From CBDFLD01 sp965249005 (GTDB taxonomy: Bacteria; Acidobacteriota; UBA6911), in NCBI GenBank assembly GCA_965249005.1, contig CBDFLD010000010.1, positions 1-64,000 of the forward strand: 64,000 bases of DNA, in the 5' to 3' direction. Both the position numbers and the translations under genes were made by a program. Below, in pieces: positions 33,348-43,631 of this stretch; position 1 is the first letter of the stretch, and every line of letters starts with the position of its first letter. Under the pieces are notes generated by a model. That model saw nothing but the letters and a program-made list of their open reading frames with translations, ran no database searches and was not told the origin of the DNA.

Positions 33348-36300
33348 TTACACGGCCGGCTCAGTCGCCACGGAGTCGATCATCTTATTAAACTCCTCTT
33401 CGACTCTGGCTTCGAAGTCCGACTGCATCTCGTAGACTTCCGTGAGCTCAGCGAAGGCCCAGCGACCGTAGCGGCCGTGATTGTTCACGCCGGGCACCCA
33501 ATAGGTGTCCATGGTGGCCTTCTTTACTTTGGCGTCCTCTCTCCGATAGCCCTTGATCTCGACGATGAGATGCAAGAGATCGTCCTCGCCATGGCCATCG
33601 TCAACGAGGACGATAAAGTCCGGAATGTACGTTCGCGTTTCGGAGCCGTAACGATAGGGAACCTCAAGACCGAGATTATGGTTCTTGACGTACGCTTTGA
33701 CGCGAGGGTGGGATTCGGCCACACGGCAAAACTCAGCTTCCCAGTCGCTATCGAGGACGACCCAATTGATGTGGCAACGGCGGGCATCCGTTTCGTAGCG
33801 GCTGGTCTTGGACGTGTTGAAGTTGACGTGGATCGTTGAACCGAGAGGGTTGTAGGGATCCAGCACGGCTTTGACAGGACGACGGCCGATTTCCGCTCGC
33901 GTGATGGCGGCCGTGACTTTCTCACAAGCAATGTCGGCCAGCTCCTGGTACATGAGCTGAGCGGGGTAGGTGTCGCCCTTGCAGACAAGGCGGCCATCGA
34001 GCCACTGTTTGGTGATGCGCTTGAGCTGCCCGAAAAGATGAAGCTTCGGTTCGTCGCCTGGATCACGCCACTTCGTGAAGAGCAGCCGCTGGGTGAGATA
34101 AAAGAGAAGAGTCGAGCGCCGGATATCGCCGGTATGAACCAGATTGAGGTCGACGCCCTCGCCGATAATTCCCTGGTTTCTCGTAATCGACGGACCGACC
34201 AGATCGGGCGTGAGTTCCAGCACTGAGTCCTCGTTGAACTCGGCGCTGAGCCTCTCGTTCGGCAATTCCACTCGGTACCCGGCTACCCGCGGGAACCGGA
34301 TCTCGAGTGCGTCTCTCTCGGGCCGCACGGCCCTCACTTGAACCGTTTCTCGAGGCGGTTTTGGGGTGACCACAACGGGCTTCGCCGTGAAGTCGAAGGG
34401 TATCCCCAATACGTCGGCGTACTCGACGTCGAACAGGCCGTCTTCATTGAGATCGTAGGATTGACGGCGTAGCGCGCGGCCGATGACCTGCTCGCACAGC
34501 AACTGCGTGCCAAAAGCGCGGACACCGAGGACGTGGCTAACAGTATTGGCATCCCACCCTTCAGTGAGCATCGATACCGACACCACACAGCGAATCGAAT
34601 CCCCCAGCCGGTCCGGTTTGCCGACCGTGTTCATGACCTCGCGCAGAATGTCCTGGTCGCTGATGTTCTCGGCCTGGTGGCGATCACCGGTGCGCTCGAT
34701 GATTTCTCGCCGAAAGCGCTCGATCTCGTCAGCGGCCATCTTGCGGAAGTTCCTATCCAGCGCGTCACCCGACTCCAGCTGTTCGCTGTCGATCAACAAG
34801 GTGCGAGGCCGTGGGTACTGAGTGCCATACTCGTCAAAATTGCGAAACAGCTCGAAACGCCCGTTTTGTAAGGTCGTTGAGCCATCATCGTTTTCACGTT
34901 GAAAGCCAGAGATGTAGTCGTAGACCAGCTTCGAGGTCGACGTGTTGTTGCAGACCACAATGAAGCACGGAGGCACGGCAATGTTTGCCTTCTCCATGAG
35001 CTTGAAGGTCTTTTGGTAATGCCCGTACAGGGCCTCCAGGGCAGTCTGGAGCGGCGGCGGCAGATCCAAGGGATCCAGATGCTTCGACTTGCCCCGTCCC
35101 TTCTTCGGCATGTCGGCTCGGATGTGTTCCCAGAGATTGCGGAACTTCGGCATGTCTCCACCGGAGATATTGTCGGCCACCGGTACCCGGGGAAGTTTGA
35201 CGATGCCGGATTCGATGGAATCCATGAGTGAGAAGTCGCACATCGTCCAGGGGAACAACGTCCCTTCGGCATAGCCGGACCCACGCAAAAAGAACGGCGT
35301 TGCGGAGAGATCCATCACTCGGTTGATACCGAGTTTTTCTCCGACTGTTTCGAGTCCTGAAATCCATAGCCGGGCGGCTTCCGTGTTCTTTTGGGCCTCC
35401 TTCCGGTCATCACCTTTGAGCGCGTCTTCCTGTTTCTCGCCCGGCTTCTCGCGATAGCAGTGGTGCGCCTCATCGTTGAGGACCAGGACGTTCTTGACGC
35501 CCATGAGTTCGGGCATGACCCGTTGCAACATTTGGCCGTCGGTCTCCAGGGTCGTCAGCGGCTCACCTCGTCCCTGAAGCAAGGAACGGCCGCCCTTGGA
35601 TAGCTCCAAGCGTTCACGCAGCTTGAAGGCGTGGTAATTCGTGATGACGATCTTTGACTTTTCCAGATCGGGGAGCATGTCGCTCGGAACCAACTCGCGG
35701 CTTCGGTAGTAGCTGTCCGGATCGTTCGGCTGCAGGACGCGCAGGCGATCCTTGATGGTGATGCCGGGCGTGACCACCAGGAAACCGCGCGTGAATCTCT
35801 TGCTCTGGGGCCGACGAACCGCGTTGATGGTCTGCCAAGCGATCAACATCGCCATGACCGTCGTCTTTCCGGCGCCTGTGGCCAACTTGAGAGCCAGCCG
35901 CGGCAGTTCCGGATTGGCGTCGTTGTTGGCGTTCGCCAGATGGTCGAGGAATCCCTTGCCGGCTCGGCCCGTTCGTGGCGCAACCTCGGTGAGCCAAATG
36001 GCGGTCTCTGCCGCTTCGACTTGGCAGAAGAAGGGCCGAATGCCACTGAATCGGTGGTGCCGCCAGTGCTGGAGCAGGCGGGCCGTCTCCGGGGTCACCT
36101 GCCATTGGCCCGGGTCCGGTATGTTGCGCCAGCGCTCGACCTGCCGTCGAACTCCGTTGATGATTGCCGTCAGGTCGTACTGCTGGCCTTGGGTCTCGAG
36201 TTTCTTCGCCGCCTCGTCGAGCACCAGTGCGATTTGCTCTGCCGACCCCTTGCGCTTTTTGGGCTTCGGGATTGGCGTGATAAATTCTGCCTGCCTTCGG

Positions 36301-36410
36301 CTTTCGATGATCTTCTGGGTTGGCTGCCCCGTCTCGTCCAGTTCCCAATACCGGCTCGGGGACGCGTAAGGCGAGTTGAGGACCGGCTGTTCGAAGAATG
36401 GATTCGTCAA
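33348..36410 (-). CDS. res: Type III restriction endonuclease (Res), 1020 aa
   Basis: SF2 helicase-nuclease partner of Mod. Walker A LATGAGKTTVMAMLI (residues 177-183), DEAH-type box VLVLNDEAHHCY (about 313), and later motifs MLTEGWDANTVSHVLGVRAF and LCEQVIGRALRRQSY (motif VI). The C-terminal nuclease of PD-(D/E)xK type is present: YIPDFIVLVDDG followed by LHLIVEIKGYR. All key residues appear intact. ATG 36410; 43 bases downstream of the AbiEii stop. Confidence 0.92.
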   Translation of the reverse strand: MTNPFFEQPVLNSPYASPSRYWELDETGQPTQKIIESRRQAEFITPIPKPKKRKGSAEQIALVLDEAAKKLETQGQQYDLTAIINGVRRQVERWRNIPDPGQWQVTPETARLLQHWRHHRFSGIRPFFCQVEAAETAIWLTEVAPRTGRAGKGFLDHLANANNDANPELPRLALKLATGAGKTTVMAMLIAWQTINAVRRPQSKRFTRGFLVVTPGITIKDRLRVLQPNDPDSYYRSRELVPSDMLPDLEKSKIVITNYHAFKLRERLELSKGGRSLLQGRGEPLTTLETDGQMLQRVMPELMGVKNVLVLNDEAHHCYREKPGEKQEDALKGDDRKEAQKNTEAARLWISGLETVGEKLGINRVMDLSATPFFLRGSGYAEGTLFPWTMCDFSLMDSIESGIVKLPRVPVADNISGGDMPKFRNLWEHIRADMPKKGRGKSKHLDPLDLPPPLQTALEALYGHYQKTFKLMEKANIAVPPCFIVVCNNTSTSKLVYDYISGFQRENDDGSTTLQNGRFELFRNFDEYGTQYPRPRTLLIDSEQLESGDALDRNFRKMAADEIERFRREIIERTGDRHQAENISDQDILREVMNTVGKPDRLGDSIRCVVSVSMLTEGWDANTVSHVLGVRAFGTQLLCEQVIGRALRRQSYDLNEDGLFDVEYADVLGIPFDFTAKPVVVTPKPPRETVQVRAVRPERDALEIRFPRVAGYRVELPNERLSAEFNEDSVLELTPDLVGPSITRNQGIIGEGVDLNLVHTGDIRRSTLLFYLTQRLLFTKWRDPGDEPKLHLFGQLKRITKQWLDGRLVCKGDTYPAQLMYQELADIACEKVTAAITRAEIGRRPVKAVLDPYNPLGSTIHVNFNTSKTSRYETDARRCHINWVVLDSDWEAEFCRVAESHPRVKAYVKNHNLGLEVPYRYGSETRTYIPDFIVLVDDGHGEDDLLHLIVEIKGYRREDAKVKKATMDTYWVPGVNNHGRYGRWAFAELTEVYEMQSDFEARVEEEFNKMIDSVATEPAV

Positions 36411-36453
36411 GTGGATACACCCCCCTTAGACCATATTCGTACCATGTCGGATC

Positions 36454-37512
36454 TTAAGGGTCTCCTCGATCTGTTCGGTTGATTGCGGCTTCGGCACGCT
36501 GAAGCTGTTCCATGACCCACCCAAAATCCAGGACATCGCCGAGGATCATGCCCTGCATGGCTCGGTAGTCCCGTTCAATCACCGTACGCAGTTCCGGCTG
36601 TGGAAGCAATCTGACCGATCCGGGAATGGCCTCTTCGAACCGCTTCCAGGCCTGACGGAACGCGATGAGGTTGTGGTTCCGGACCGCGTCCAACAGGTCA
36701 GTGTTGGACAGGGCGGACTGGCCGGTCTCGCTCGGGGTGATCATCGCGACATCGTAGTAGTGACGAGAAATCCGGTCCTGGTCCACCGGCAGACGTTTTG
36801 CGTCCCGGTATCCACAGTGCAGGCCATGCAGGATCAGCAGTTTCTCCCAATAGGTGCGCTCCGGCGCGATCACTCTGATGTCATCCACCGCAAACGACCA
36901 GTCGGGCAGTTCGCCGGCGATATAGGGAGAGACGGTGCAGGCCAAGTTGGGGTCGAGCGCCGACCTTGCTCCCGCCTCGATCCTCACGCGCGGGGACACA
37001 TAAGACATATCGCCACTCGGATACAGGGTTGGATACTCAATGAAGAGCGTTTGCCGGTCAACGTCATCTTCATCCGGACCGACATGGCACCCCTCCGCGA
37101 TCTCGCCGATCAGCCTCGTCAGCGCTGTTTTTAGGTCGCCAAGAATATAGCGACTGCACGCCGCCGTGAGTTCCTTAAAGAGGGCGGCCCGTTTCTTGTT
37201 TGAAAGATTGCCTGCAACGGTCGGGTCGCGCTCCCTTTCGAAACCCAGGCCGTCACGATAAACGACGAGATCGATGTCTTCGGAGAACCGATGAATGAGT
37301 CCGAAGGCCTTGGACAGGGCGGTGCCGCCCTTGAAGAGCAGTCTTGGATGCCCGTTGGGCAGCCGGTTGTACAGCGTGTCCAGGACGAGACAGACCCAGA
37401 AGTCTTTCTCCACATAGCCGGGCAAGGTATCGAGGCGGCTTGCTGCCGCTTCGAACACATCCCGCCGGTCTTGCTCCGGCAGGGAGAGAAAGGATTCGGC
37501 GTTTCCATTCAT
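36454..37512 (-). CDS. abiEii: AbiEii nucleotidyltransferase toxin, 352 aa
   Basis: Toxin of the type IV AbiE toxin-antitoxin/abortive infection system, a DNA polymerase beta-like nucleotidyltransferase. Motif I is RLLFKGGTALSKAFGLIHRF followed by SEDIDLVVY (GG-T...DxD-type metal site). Helical motifs further on include PERTYWEKLLILHGLHCG and DQDRISRHYYDVAMI, conserved in this family. ATG overlaps the AbiEi stop by four bases, the usual coupling. Intact by appearance. Confidence 0.9.
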   Translation of the reverse strand: MNGNAESFLSLPEQDRRDVFEAAASRLDTLPGYVEKDFWVCLVLDTLYNRLPNGHPRLLFKGGTALSKAFGLIHRFSEDIDLVVYRDGLGFERERDPTVAGNLSNKKRAALFKELTAACSRYILGDLKTALTRLIGEIAEGCHVGPDEDDVDRQTLFIEYPTLYPSGDMSYVSPRVRIEAGARSALDPNLACTVSPYIAGELPDWSFAVDDIRVIAPERTYWEKLLILHGLHCGYRDAKRLPVDQDRISRHYYDVAMITPSETGQSALSNTDLLDAVRNHNLIAFRQAWKRFEEAIPGSVRLLPQPELRTVIERDYRAMQGMILGDVLDFGWVMEQLQRAEAAINRTDRGDP

Positions 37513-38132
37513 ACGGCAACGGCTTGGTCACTCGTGATGCTGCGCGCGAGCGGCATCGCCCAGCCGGGCAGATCTCGACTGTTCTGCATAAGATCGAGCT
37601 TCACATCGTCTGGCAGGTGGCGTCTCAGTACCGAAACGACCTGAGCGTCTCTGGCCGCGTCGGGGCCCAGCCACCGCAGTGCCTGCACCACGGGCGCCGC
37701 CGACTTACCCGCCCACTGCATGACGCTTGGACCAGCATGTCGGAACCGAACCGTTCGCCCGTCGATCTTGAGCGTCCTGGAGTGGCCATCCGTCACGTAA
37801 GAAGCCTTCGCCGGAACAGCATTAGTGAGGCCTAGCTGGTTTGCGGCCACCAGGCCATCGGGCATAATGCGGACGTTGTCCCGCCGTGCCAGCGCTGCGA
37901 TCGCGGCATGCAGGTCAACCGGGGCGGGCCGCTTCAGAACGTTGCTGATCCTGGGCATGTCGTACAGCCCGTGTCCGACCCGGCGCAGTTCGCCCGCCTT
38001 GACGAGGCGCGACAGTGCCTGGTCGACGGCCTCACGGCTCCCGAGGTCCAGGAAGTCCTTCGGCGTGCACACCCACGTCCCTCTCTCGTGCTCGGACACC
38101 CTCTTCATGATCTTGTCGGGGATACCAGTCAT
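37509..38132 (-). CDS. abiEi: AbiEi antitoxin / transcriptional regulator (DUF6088 type), 207 aa
   Basis: N-terminal winged helix (IMKRVSEHERGTWVCTPKDF, DLGSREAVDQALSRLVKAGE, LRRVGHGLYDMPRIS) and C-terminal antitoxin domain (AIAALARRDNVRIMPDGLVA, ANQLGLTNAVPAKASYVTDG). It represses its own operon and neutralises AbiEii. ATG 38132 follows AAGGGG. A strong promoter with a perfect palindrome at the start point lies just upstream. First gene of the minus-strand run reaching to 28347. Confidence 0.88.
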   Translation of the reverse strand: MTGIPDKIMKRVSEHERGTWVCTPKDFLDLGSREAVDQALSRLVKAGELRRVGHGLYDMPRISNVLKRPAPVDLHAAIAALARRDNVRIMPDGLVAANQLGLTNAVPAKASYVTDGHSRTLKIDGRTVRFRHAGPSVMQWAGKSAAPVVQALRWLGPDAARDAQVVSVLRRHLPDDVKLDLMQNSRDLPGWAMPLARSITSDQAVAV

Positions 38133-38163
38133 TGGATCACACCCCTTGCGCTCATTTGGCTCT

Positions 38164-38206
38164 TGACGTACGTCAGAAATATATTATAGTTATCTTACAC
38201 TGTCAA
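38164..38206 (-). promoter_or_regulatory. AbiE promoter and palindromic operator
   Basis: On the minus strand TTGACA (38206-38201), 17 bases, TATATT (38183-38178). Immediately downstream, over the expected start point, is the perfect 12-bp palindrome TGACGTACGTCA (38164-38175). It is the natural binding site for the autoregulating winged-helix antitoxin AbiEi, though in known AbiE systems inverted repeats of other sequence are used. Confidence 0.65.
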
Positions 38207-38264
38207 TGGCGTTCTCGAAAAAGCGCCAGGCACAGGAGCGAGAGGTGTCCAAGGATAGGTATGT

Positions 38265-38490
38265 ATGCGCCTCATCAACGCTTGGGCGTTGACCGTCCAA
38301 GAAAAGCTGTCGTACGGTGCCGCCTTCCGCTCGTGTCGGGGCCGGGTGCCGGCCGACCACTCGTTCGAATGGCAACGAACCGTGCACGGGCAAGCAGCCT
38401 TACTTCCTGGCGCCTTGCGGACTGCCCGCCCCTGCCGTTTGCCGCTCCGTGGAAGAGCTGGAACAGGGTCGGAGAATCCCTTGAGTCCAG
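38265..38490 (+). pseudogene. SRAP (YedK/HMCES-type) remnant A
   Basis: Decayed middle part of an SOS-response-associated peptidase, whose family crosslinks to abasic sites. One frame reads RLINAWALTVQEKLSYGAAF then SCRGRVPADHSFEWQR, matching the family's hiNARaET...AF..RRClipadGfyEW. After a shift another frame reads GKQPYFLAPCGLP, and a third reads FAAPWKSWNRVGE (family FAGLWE-W). No N-terminal MCGR catalytic Cys segment is present. Lies between the AbiE promoter and the interrupted large gene. Confidence 0.7.
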
Positions 38491-38591
38491 GTCCCCCATT
38501 TTTCCCCTGACGGCTACAGTCTACTCCCAGTGCTACATCCGGGAGTGACATCCAGTCTTTGGGAAGGATTCGATCGGATACGAAAATAAAC

Positions 38592-41522
38592 ATGCGTAAG
38601 AGTCACAACAGGCCACGGAACGAACAGGACTTTGAAAGGCTCTGCTTGAGGCTATTACGGGCTCATTGGCAATGTCCGGAATTGCAGCTGTATGCCAGCA
38701 GGGGGGAATCCCAGCACGGGGTTGACATCATCGATGAGAGCGGTGGCGAACCGCTGCGCGGTGCTCAATGCAAGCTCCACGAGGAGGGGAAAGCGACGAC
38801 GCGTTCCGAAGTGAAGGCGGAGATAGAAAAGGCTAAAGAATTCATCCCTCCGCTCGACCACTACGCAATCATGACCACAGGCAAGGTGAAGGTGGAAGTC
38901 AACGACACGATCATACAGATCAATAAGGAGCACCGCAAAGAGACGCTGTTCATAGTGGAGGTGTTTGATTGGGGCCGCATTGAGGATCTTCTCGACGAGT
39001 ACACAAACATCCGAGACTGGTACGAAGGCGACCTGCCATTGGCAGGCGCCGGACCACGGATCGAGTCGAAGGTTGACGAACTGCTTAAGGTAACTAAGCA
39101 GATTTCCGCACCGGACGGCGGTGGCGGCAACCAGGACAGATTTCACGCCGAGATTGATGAGGTACGAGATTTGCTAGAGAAGCACGATTACCAGATAGCT
39201 AAGCTATTGCTTCAGCGAATCAAAGTACGGAGTTGGGACAAGCTTAACGCGCGGCATAAGTTCAGGGTGTTGTCCAACCTTGCGTCTGTAGAGGTTTCGG
39301 CTGATAACCCCGCGGGGGCGGCTGAGCTGTATCTTGAAGCAAAACAGTACCAGCCTGCTGACGAGATAGCACGAACCAACGAAGCGCTTGCCTATCTCAT
39401 GCTTGGACGTCGCGAACGAGCGTTTGAACTGGCTGACAAGCTAAGAGAGGAGTTTCCCCGGGCTGGGCGCGTGTTAGGAATCTTTATTCAAAGTGCGCCC
39501 GATTCGAGGCCACTGGAGTCGCTCGAAGACTCAATGCCTAAAGATTTGCTTGATAAGGACGAAGTGGCCACCGCATTGACCCAGCGGGCACTGGATTCTG
39601 GCGAGCTGCAGAAAGCGGAGCAATTCGTTAAGGCTGCGACAGTCGCTAACACTCGTGCATTTGGCCCCTGGCTGTTGCTGGGAAAGATTCTCCTTCAGTC
39701 GGAAATGTCAAGGAGTCGCGAGCGGTATGGAACTGAAGCCCTGTTTTGCGACGCGGCGAGGCTGCGTGAGGCTGAGGATGCCCTCGGGGAAGCGTTCATA
39801 CTCGCTAACGAAACACATTCCACTTCAGGCAAGGTGGAGGCGCTGCTAAACAGAAGACTGGCGAGAGTCTTACTCGGAAAAGAGGCAGAAGCTCGTTCGG
39901 ATTTAGAAGAGGCCCGGCAGATTGCTCCGCGAGATCAGATTGTCATCGAAACCTACGGCGAATCGCTCAGGCTTGAGGGTAAGCTTGATGATGCGCTCGA
40001 CTGCATGCGTCGCGTACCGCCTGGCGCATTGTCGGATCACGGTCAAATGATGCTGGGTATGCTGCTTCTGGAACGCGGAGATTCCGGCGATTACCACATT
40101 GCAGGAGACTTGCTCTCGCGAGTAGCGAAAAGTGAGGCAAGATTGCCAAAGGGCTTCCGGGAGCATTGCATTGACATCGGACTGCAGGCGTTCGCCAGGG
40201 AGGAGCGATTCGACGCCCGCCGCAAGTTCTTGGAGGAGGTTCCTGGGGGAACCGTATCGGAGGTTGGCCTCAAGACACTGACGGCAAAGCTCCATTTGCT
40301 GAAAGGACAGCAGGGCGAAGCTTCAAAGTGTGCAGATGAAGCACTGGCCCTTACAAAGGACGCGACACCGGCATTCGACGTTCGTCGACTTGCGCTATTG
40401 CTGTCCGCGCTCGGGCGCTTTAACGACGCACTTTCCCTTTGGCAGCGGGTCGCAGTGCTGAACGTGCTGAGTTCCGATACGAGACACCTTTTAGAATGCG
40501 CAAGCCGGCTAGACAGACATGAAGTCATGCTTGAGACTTTCGGAAAGCTGCGGCAGGCCGGAGCAATTGACCGGACGCTGCTTGACAGTGAGCTTTCTCT
40601 CCTGGAGATGTACGACATTGATAATGCGATAAAGATTCTCGACCAGGAAATCACCCAACGGCCGGAGGATAAGGAACTCAAGCTCAGGCGCTCGATGCTG
40701 GGATTGGCGCTCGACCGGGCTGACTTGGTAGATCAGGACCCGTCGAGTGTGCCGAAACCGGATGTAGTGGAACCGCGAACAGCTCTTAGGGCTGTGCACG
40801 TTCTAAAAGCAATCAGACAAGAACAGTATGCTGTTCAGTACGCCTACGACGTCATTCGCTATAACTTCCAGGATCCGGATGCACACAGGGTGTTCATGCT
40901 GGCTTTAGCTCCCTTCGGGAACGAACTGCAGCTCGAGAAGCCCGACTGCGTCGAGACTGAAGCCGCTGTGTGTTACGTGGAGCAGGGAGACTCCGTTCCT
41001 CACTGGATTATTGTCGAGGACTCACCAGATCCCGATTCACAGCTCAGAGAACACGAACTCTCACCTGATAACGAAATATGCAAGGCCATGATGGGCAAAA
41101 AAGTAGGAGACACTTTCGTTCTTGCCAAAGGCATCCAGGATCGAATCGGCGAAATAAGGGAAATCCAGAACAAGTATGTCCATCGTTTTCAGGACTGCAT
41201 GGGACAGTGGCAAGTGAGGTTTCCGAGGTTGCCAGACGCGCAGGCTTTCAAGGTGCCGCAGAAGGCTGGCAAATCAGATGAGCTGGAATTCGACATTAGC
41301 GCGATTTTACAGTTCGTTGACGAGCGCCATGAGAACGTACGCAAAGTTGAACGGATTTACAAGGAGAGGCGGCTCACGCTCCATATGTTTGGTAAGCACT
41401 TTGGCAAAACCGTGTTCGAGGTGCTCCGGCATCTGGCTTCGTCGCCGGATGCACTGGTCAAGTGCTGCATTGGTGTTACTGATCGCTTAAAACCGCACTT
41501 TTCTGAACAAACGCCGAGATAA
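38592..41522 (+). pseudogene. 5' part of REase-TPR-GreAB_C-PIN gene, cut by IS21
   Basis: The protein begins with an Mrr/PD-(D/E)xK-like domain (RNEQDFERLCLRLLRAHW, QHGVDII with Asp45, GAQCK with Gln59-Lys61). About 550 residues of TPR-type helical repeats follow (for example AAELYLEAKQYQPADEIART). Then, near residues 800-870, there is a GreA/GreB C-terminal-like segment (ELSPDNEICKAMMGKKVGDT). The true frame is cut after Cys-Ile-Gly at 41473; the last 15 residues before the stop at 41522 come from the IS end. ATG 38592 is preferred to TTG 38559 but lacks a clear ribosome site. Continues at 44757. Confidence 0.85.
41474..41508 (+). repeat. IS21 left terminal inverted repeat
   Basis: Begins TGTTACTGATCGC and ends TTTTCTGAAC; matches the reverse complement of 44715-44749 at 30 of 35 positions. 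Confidence 0.9.
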
Positions 41523-41601
41523 CAAGCCTCAACATCATCGGCGCCGTAGGCGCCTCCTCAAGTTTTTCTCAATAGGTTATGCTGTTTTCGGGTGTGGAAG
41601 A

Positions 41602-41632
41602 GGACCCCGACCGCCATTAACAATCGGGGTCC
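41602..41632. repeat. Hairpin in the IS21 left non-coding region
   Basis: GGACCCCGA (41602-41610) pairs perfectly with TCGGGGTCC (41624-41632) around a 13-base loop. It may block outside transcription from entering the transposase genes. The remaining 41509-42146 region has only unconvincing short ORFs. Confidence 0.45.
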
Positions 41633-42146
41633 GTTGGCGGCTCTCTTTGGAAGAGCTACCAAACCATCAGATGTTCGTAGCCTGCCATGATTTGTGGCCG
41701 TTGTCCAGTTTCCACCCCTGGGAATGGGATGACGGGAAGTTACCTTTCGTCAAGGATTTTGCCGAGCTGACGGCTGCGGTGTGCTTTTCTGGATCTGTCG
41801 CTGCTGTGACCGTGGACAGCAGTACTGCAGTTGTCGCTGTCGTAGCAAAGCGCGCCGGAAGCAACGTCGCAAGGCCAATCGCCTGCATCAACAAAGCCCC
41901 GAAGGAAGATTGGATCACAGAGACCGTCAGCGAGCGTACCGGCGTCGACGAGCCATGGCCCGCGTGACGGATCCAGGTAGCCGAAGCGAGCTTCGTTCTG
42001 GCAGGATCGCTGCGCGCGAAGCGCAAGTACAACGTGATGAGAAAGTTCAAACACACACCACATCTACGATTTCCGGCCCTATCACCTGCATGGTTTGTGG
42101 TCGAGCGGGCCAGCTCATCGATGTGTTTCATGGATGGAGATGAAAC

Positions 42147-43631
42147 ATGATTGCAGCCGAGACCGTGGCACACATCCGTCGCTTGTTCTATGCCGAGCAT
42201 TGGAAGATTGGAACCATTGCCCAAGAACTGGGGCTGCACCGGGATACGGTCCGAACCGCCCTGCAAACCGATCGATTCAATCGAGCCAAGATCCTGCGTC
42301 CCAGTCTCACGGATCCCTACATCGACTTTATCAAGGAGACTTTCGAGAAGTATCCGCGCCTACGAACGACTCGTATCTATGCGATGATTCGGGATCGAGG
42401 CTATACCGGCAGTGTCGTGATGCTCCGGAGAGTCGTTGCCCGTCTCCGCCCTGTGCACCGAGAAGCGTTCTTACGGCTGCGAACATTTCCTGGCGAGCAG
42501 GGCCAAGTCGATTGGGCACATTTTGGAGCCGTTGCAATCGGCCGTGCCCGTCGTCGGTTGTCCTGCTTCGTTCTTACACTTTCTTATTCCCGAGCCCTAT
42601 ATCTGGAGTTCTTCTTCGATCAAACCCTGGAGAACTTCTTGCGCGGTCACGTCCGGGCCTTCGACTCATGGTCGGGCTGCCCTCGTGTCATATTAAGCGA
42701 CAATCTGAAGTCGGCCGTGCTGGAACGCCACGGCGATGCCGTGCACTTTCATCCTCGGCTGATTGAGCTTTGTGCTCACTATCATTTTGCCACTCGCCCG
42801 TGCCAAGTGGCCCGTGGCAATCAGAAAGGGCGTGTCGAAAGAACCATCCAGTACATCCGACACTCTTTCTTTGCCGCACGCCGCTTCACCACCCTGGAGG
42901 ACTTCAACCGTCAAGCGCTTCTGTGGCGCGACGAAATCGCTCATCGACGTCCCTGGCCCGGAGACCAGTCCCGCACCGTTGAGCAAATCTTCGAAGAAGA
43001 GGAAAAACCTCGATTGCTTCCACTGCCGGTGCATTCCTTCGATACCGATCTGGTGGTACCGGTTCGATCGCGCAAGACCATCTATATCCGTTTTGATCTC
43101 AACGACTACTCGATTCCACACACGGCCGTGGGTCGAGCACTCACTCTGGCAGCATCACAGGACACTGTACGCATTCTCGATGGCGCAACCGAAATCGCCC
43201 GACACCGCCGCTCCTACAACCGCCATGACGCCGTCCTGGATCCGGCGCATCAAGAAGCACTGCTACAAGAGAAGCGCAAAGCCATCGGCGCTACTCCTGG
43301 AGGCCGTCTTGCTCAATCGGTACCTGAAAGCGAAGCCTTGATCGCGGCTGCCTTCCAGCGGGGAGAGTCCGGCGGCGGGCAAACCACTCAGCTATCTCAG
43401 CTCTTGGAGGATTATGGAGCCACGGAACTACAAGTCGCCGTTCGGGAAGCACTCCAGCGGCAGACGCCTCGGGCTTCTTCGGTTGCCTTCATTCTACAGA
43501 AACATCGCCGCTCCCAACAGCGTCGTCATCTACTACCTGTCGATCTGACTCGTCGTCCCGATCTTGCCAACCTCAACGTCCAACCCCACAACTTGGAGGC
43601 CTACGATGACCTCTCCGACCGTGACGAATAA
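42147..43631 (+). CDS. istA: IS21-family transposase IstA, 494 aa
   Basis: N-terminal helix-turn-helix (HIRRLFYAEHWKIGTIAQEL, LHRDTVRTAL) and a DDE integrase core: GEQGQVDWAHFG (first Asp), VILSDNLKSAV (second Asp) and QKGRVERTIQYIR (Glu). The C-terminus has an IstB-contacting helical end. Full length for the family. ATG 42147; its stop overlaps istB by 26 bases. Confidence 0.95.
   Translation: MIAAETVAHIRRLFYAEHWKIGTIAQELGLHRDTVRTALQTDRFNRAKILRPSLTDPYIDFIKETFEKYPRLRTTRIYAMIRDRGYTGSVVMLRRVVARLRPVHREAFLRLRTFPGEQGQVDWAHFGAVAIGRARRRLSCFVLTLSYSRALYLEFFFDQTLENFLRGHVRAFDSWSGCPRVILSDNLKSAVLERHGDAVHFHPRLIELCAHYHFATRPCQVARGNQKGRVERTIQYIRHSFFAARRFTTLEDFNRQALLWRDEIAHRRPWPGDQSRTVEQIFEEEEKPRLLPLPVHSFDTDLVVPVRSRKTIYIRFDLNDYSIPHTAVGRALTLAASQDTVRILDGATEIARHRRSYNRHDAVLDPAHQEALLQEKRKAIGATPGGRLAQSVPESEALIAAAFQRGESGGGQTTQLSQLLEDYGATELQVAVREALQRQTPRASSVAFILQKHRRSQQRRHLLPVDLTRRPDLANLNVQPHNLEAYDDLSDRDE

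Noticed and set aside
41647..41967. 106-codon ORF in the left part of the IS21 element
   Set aside because: No ribosome site and no family resemblance; an antisense frame is equally long.
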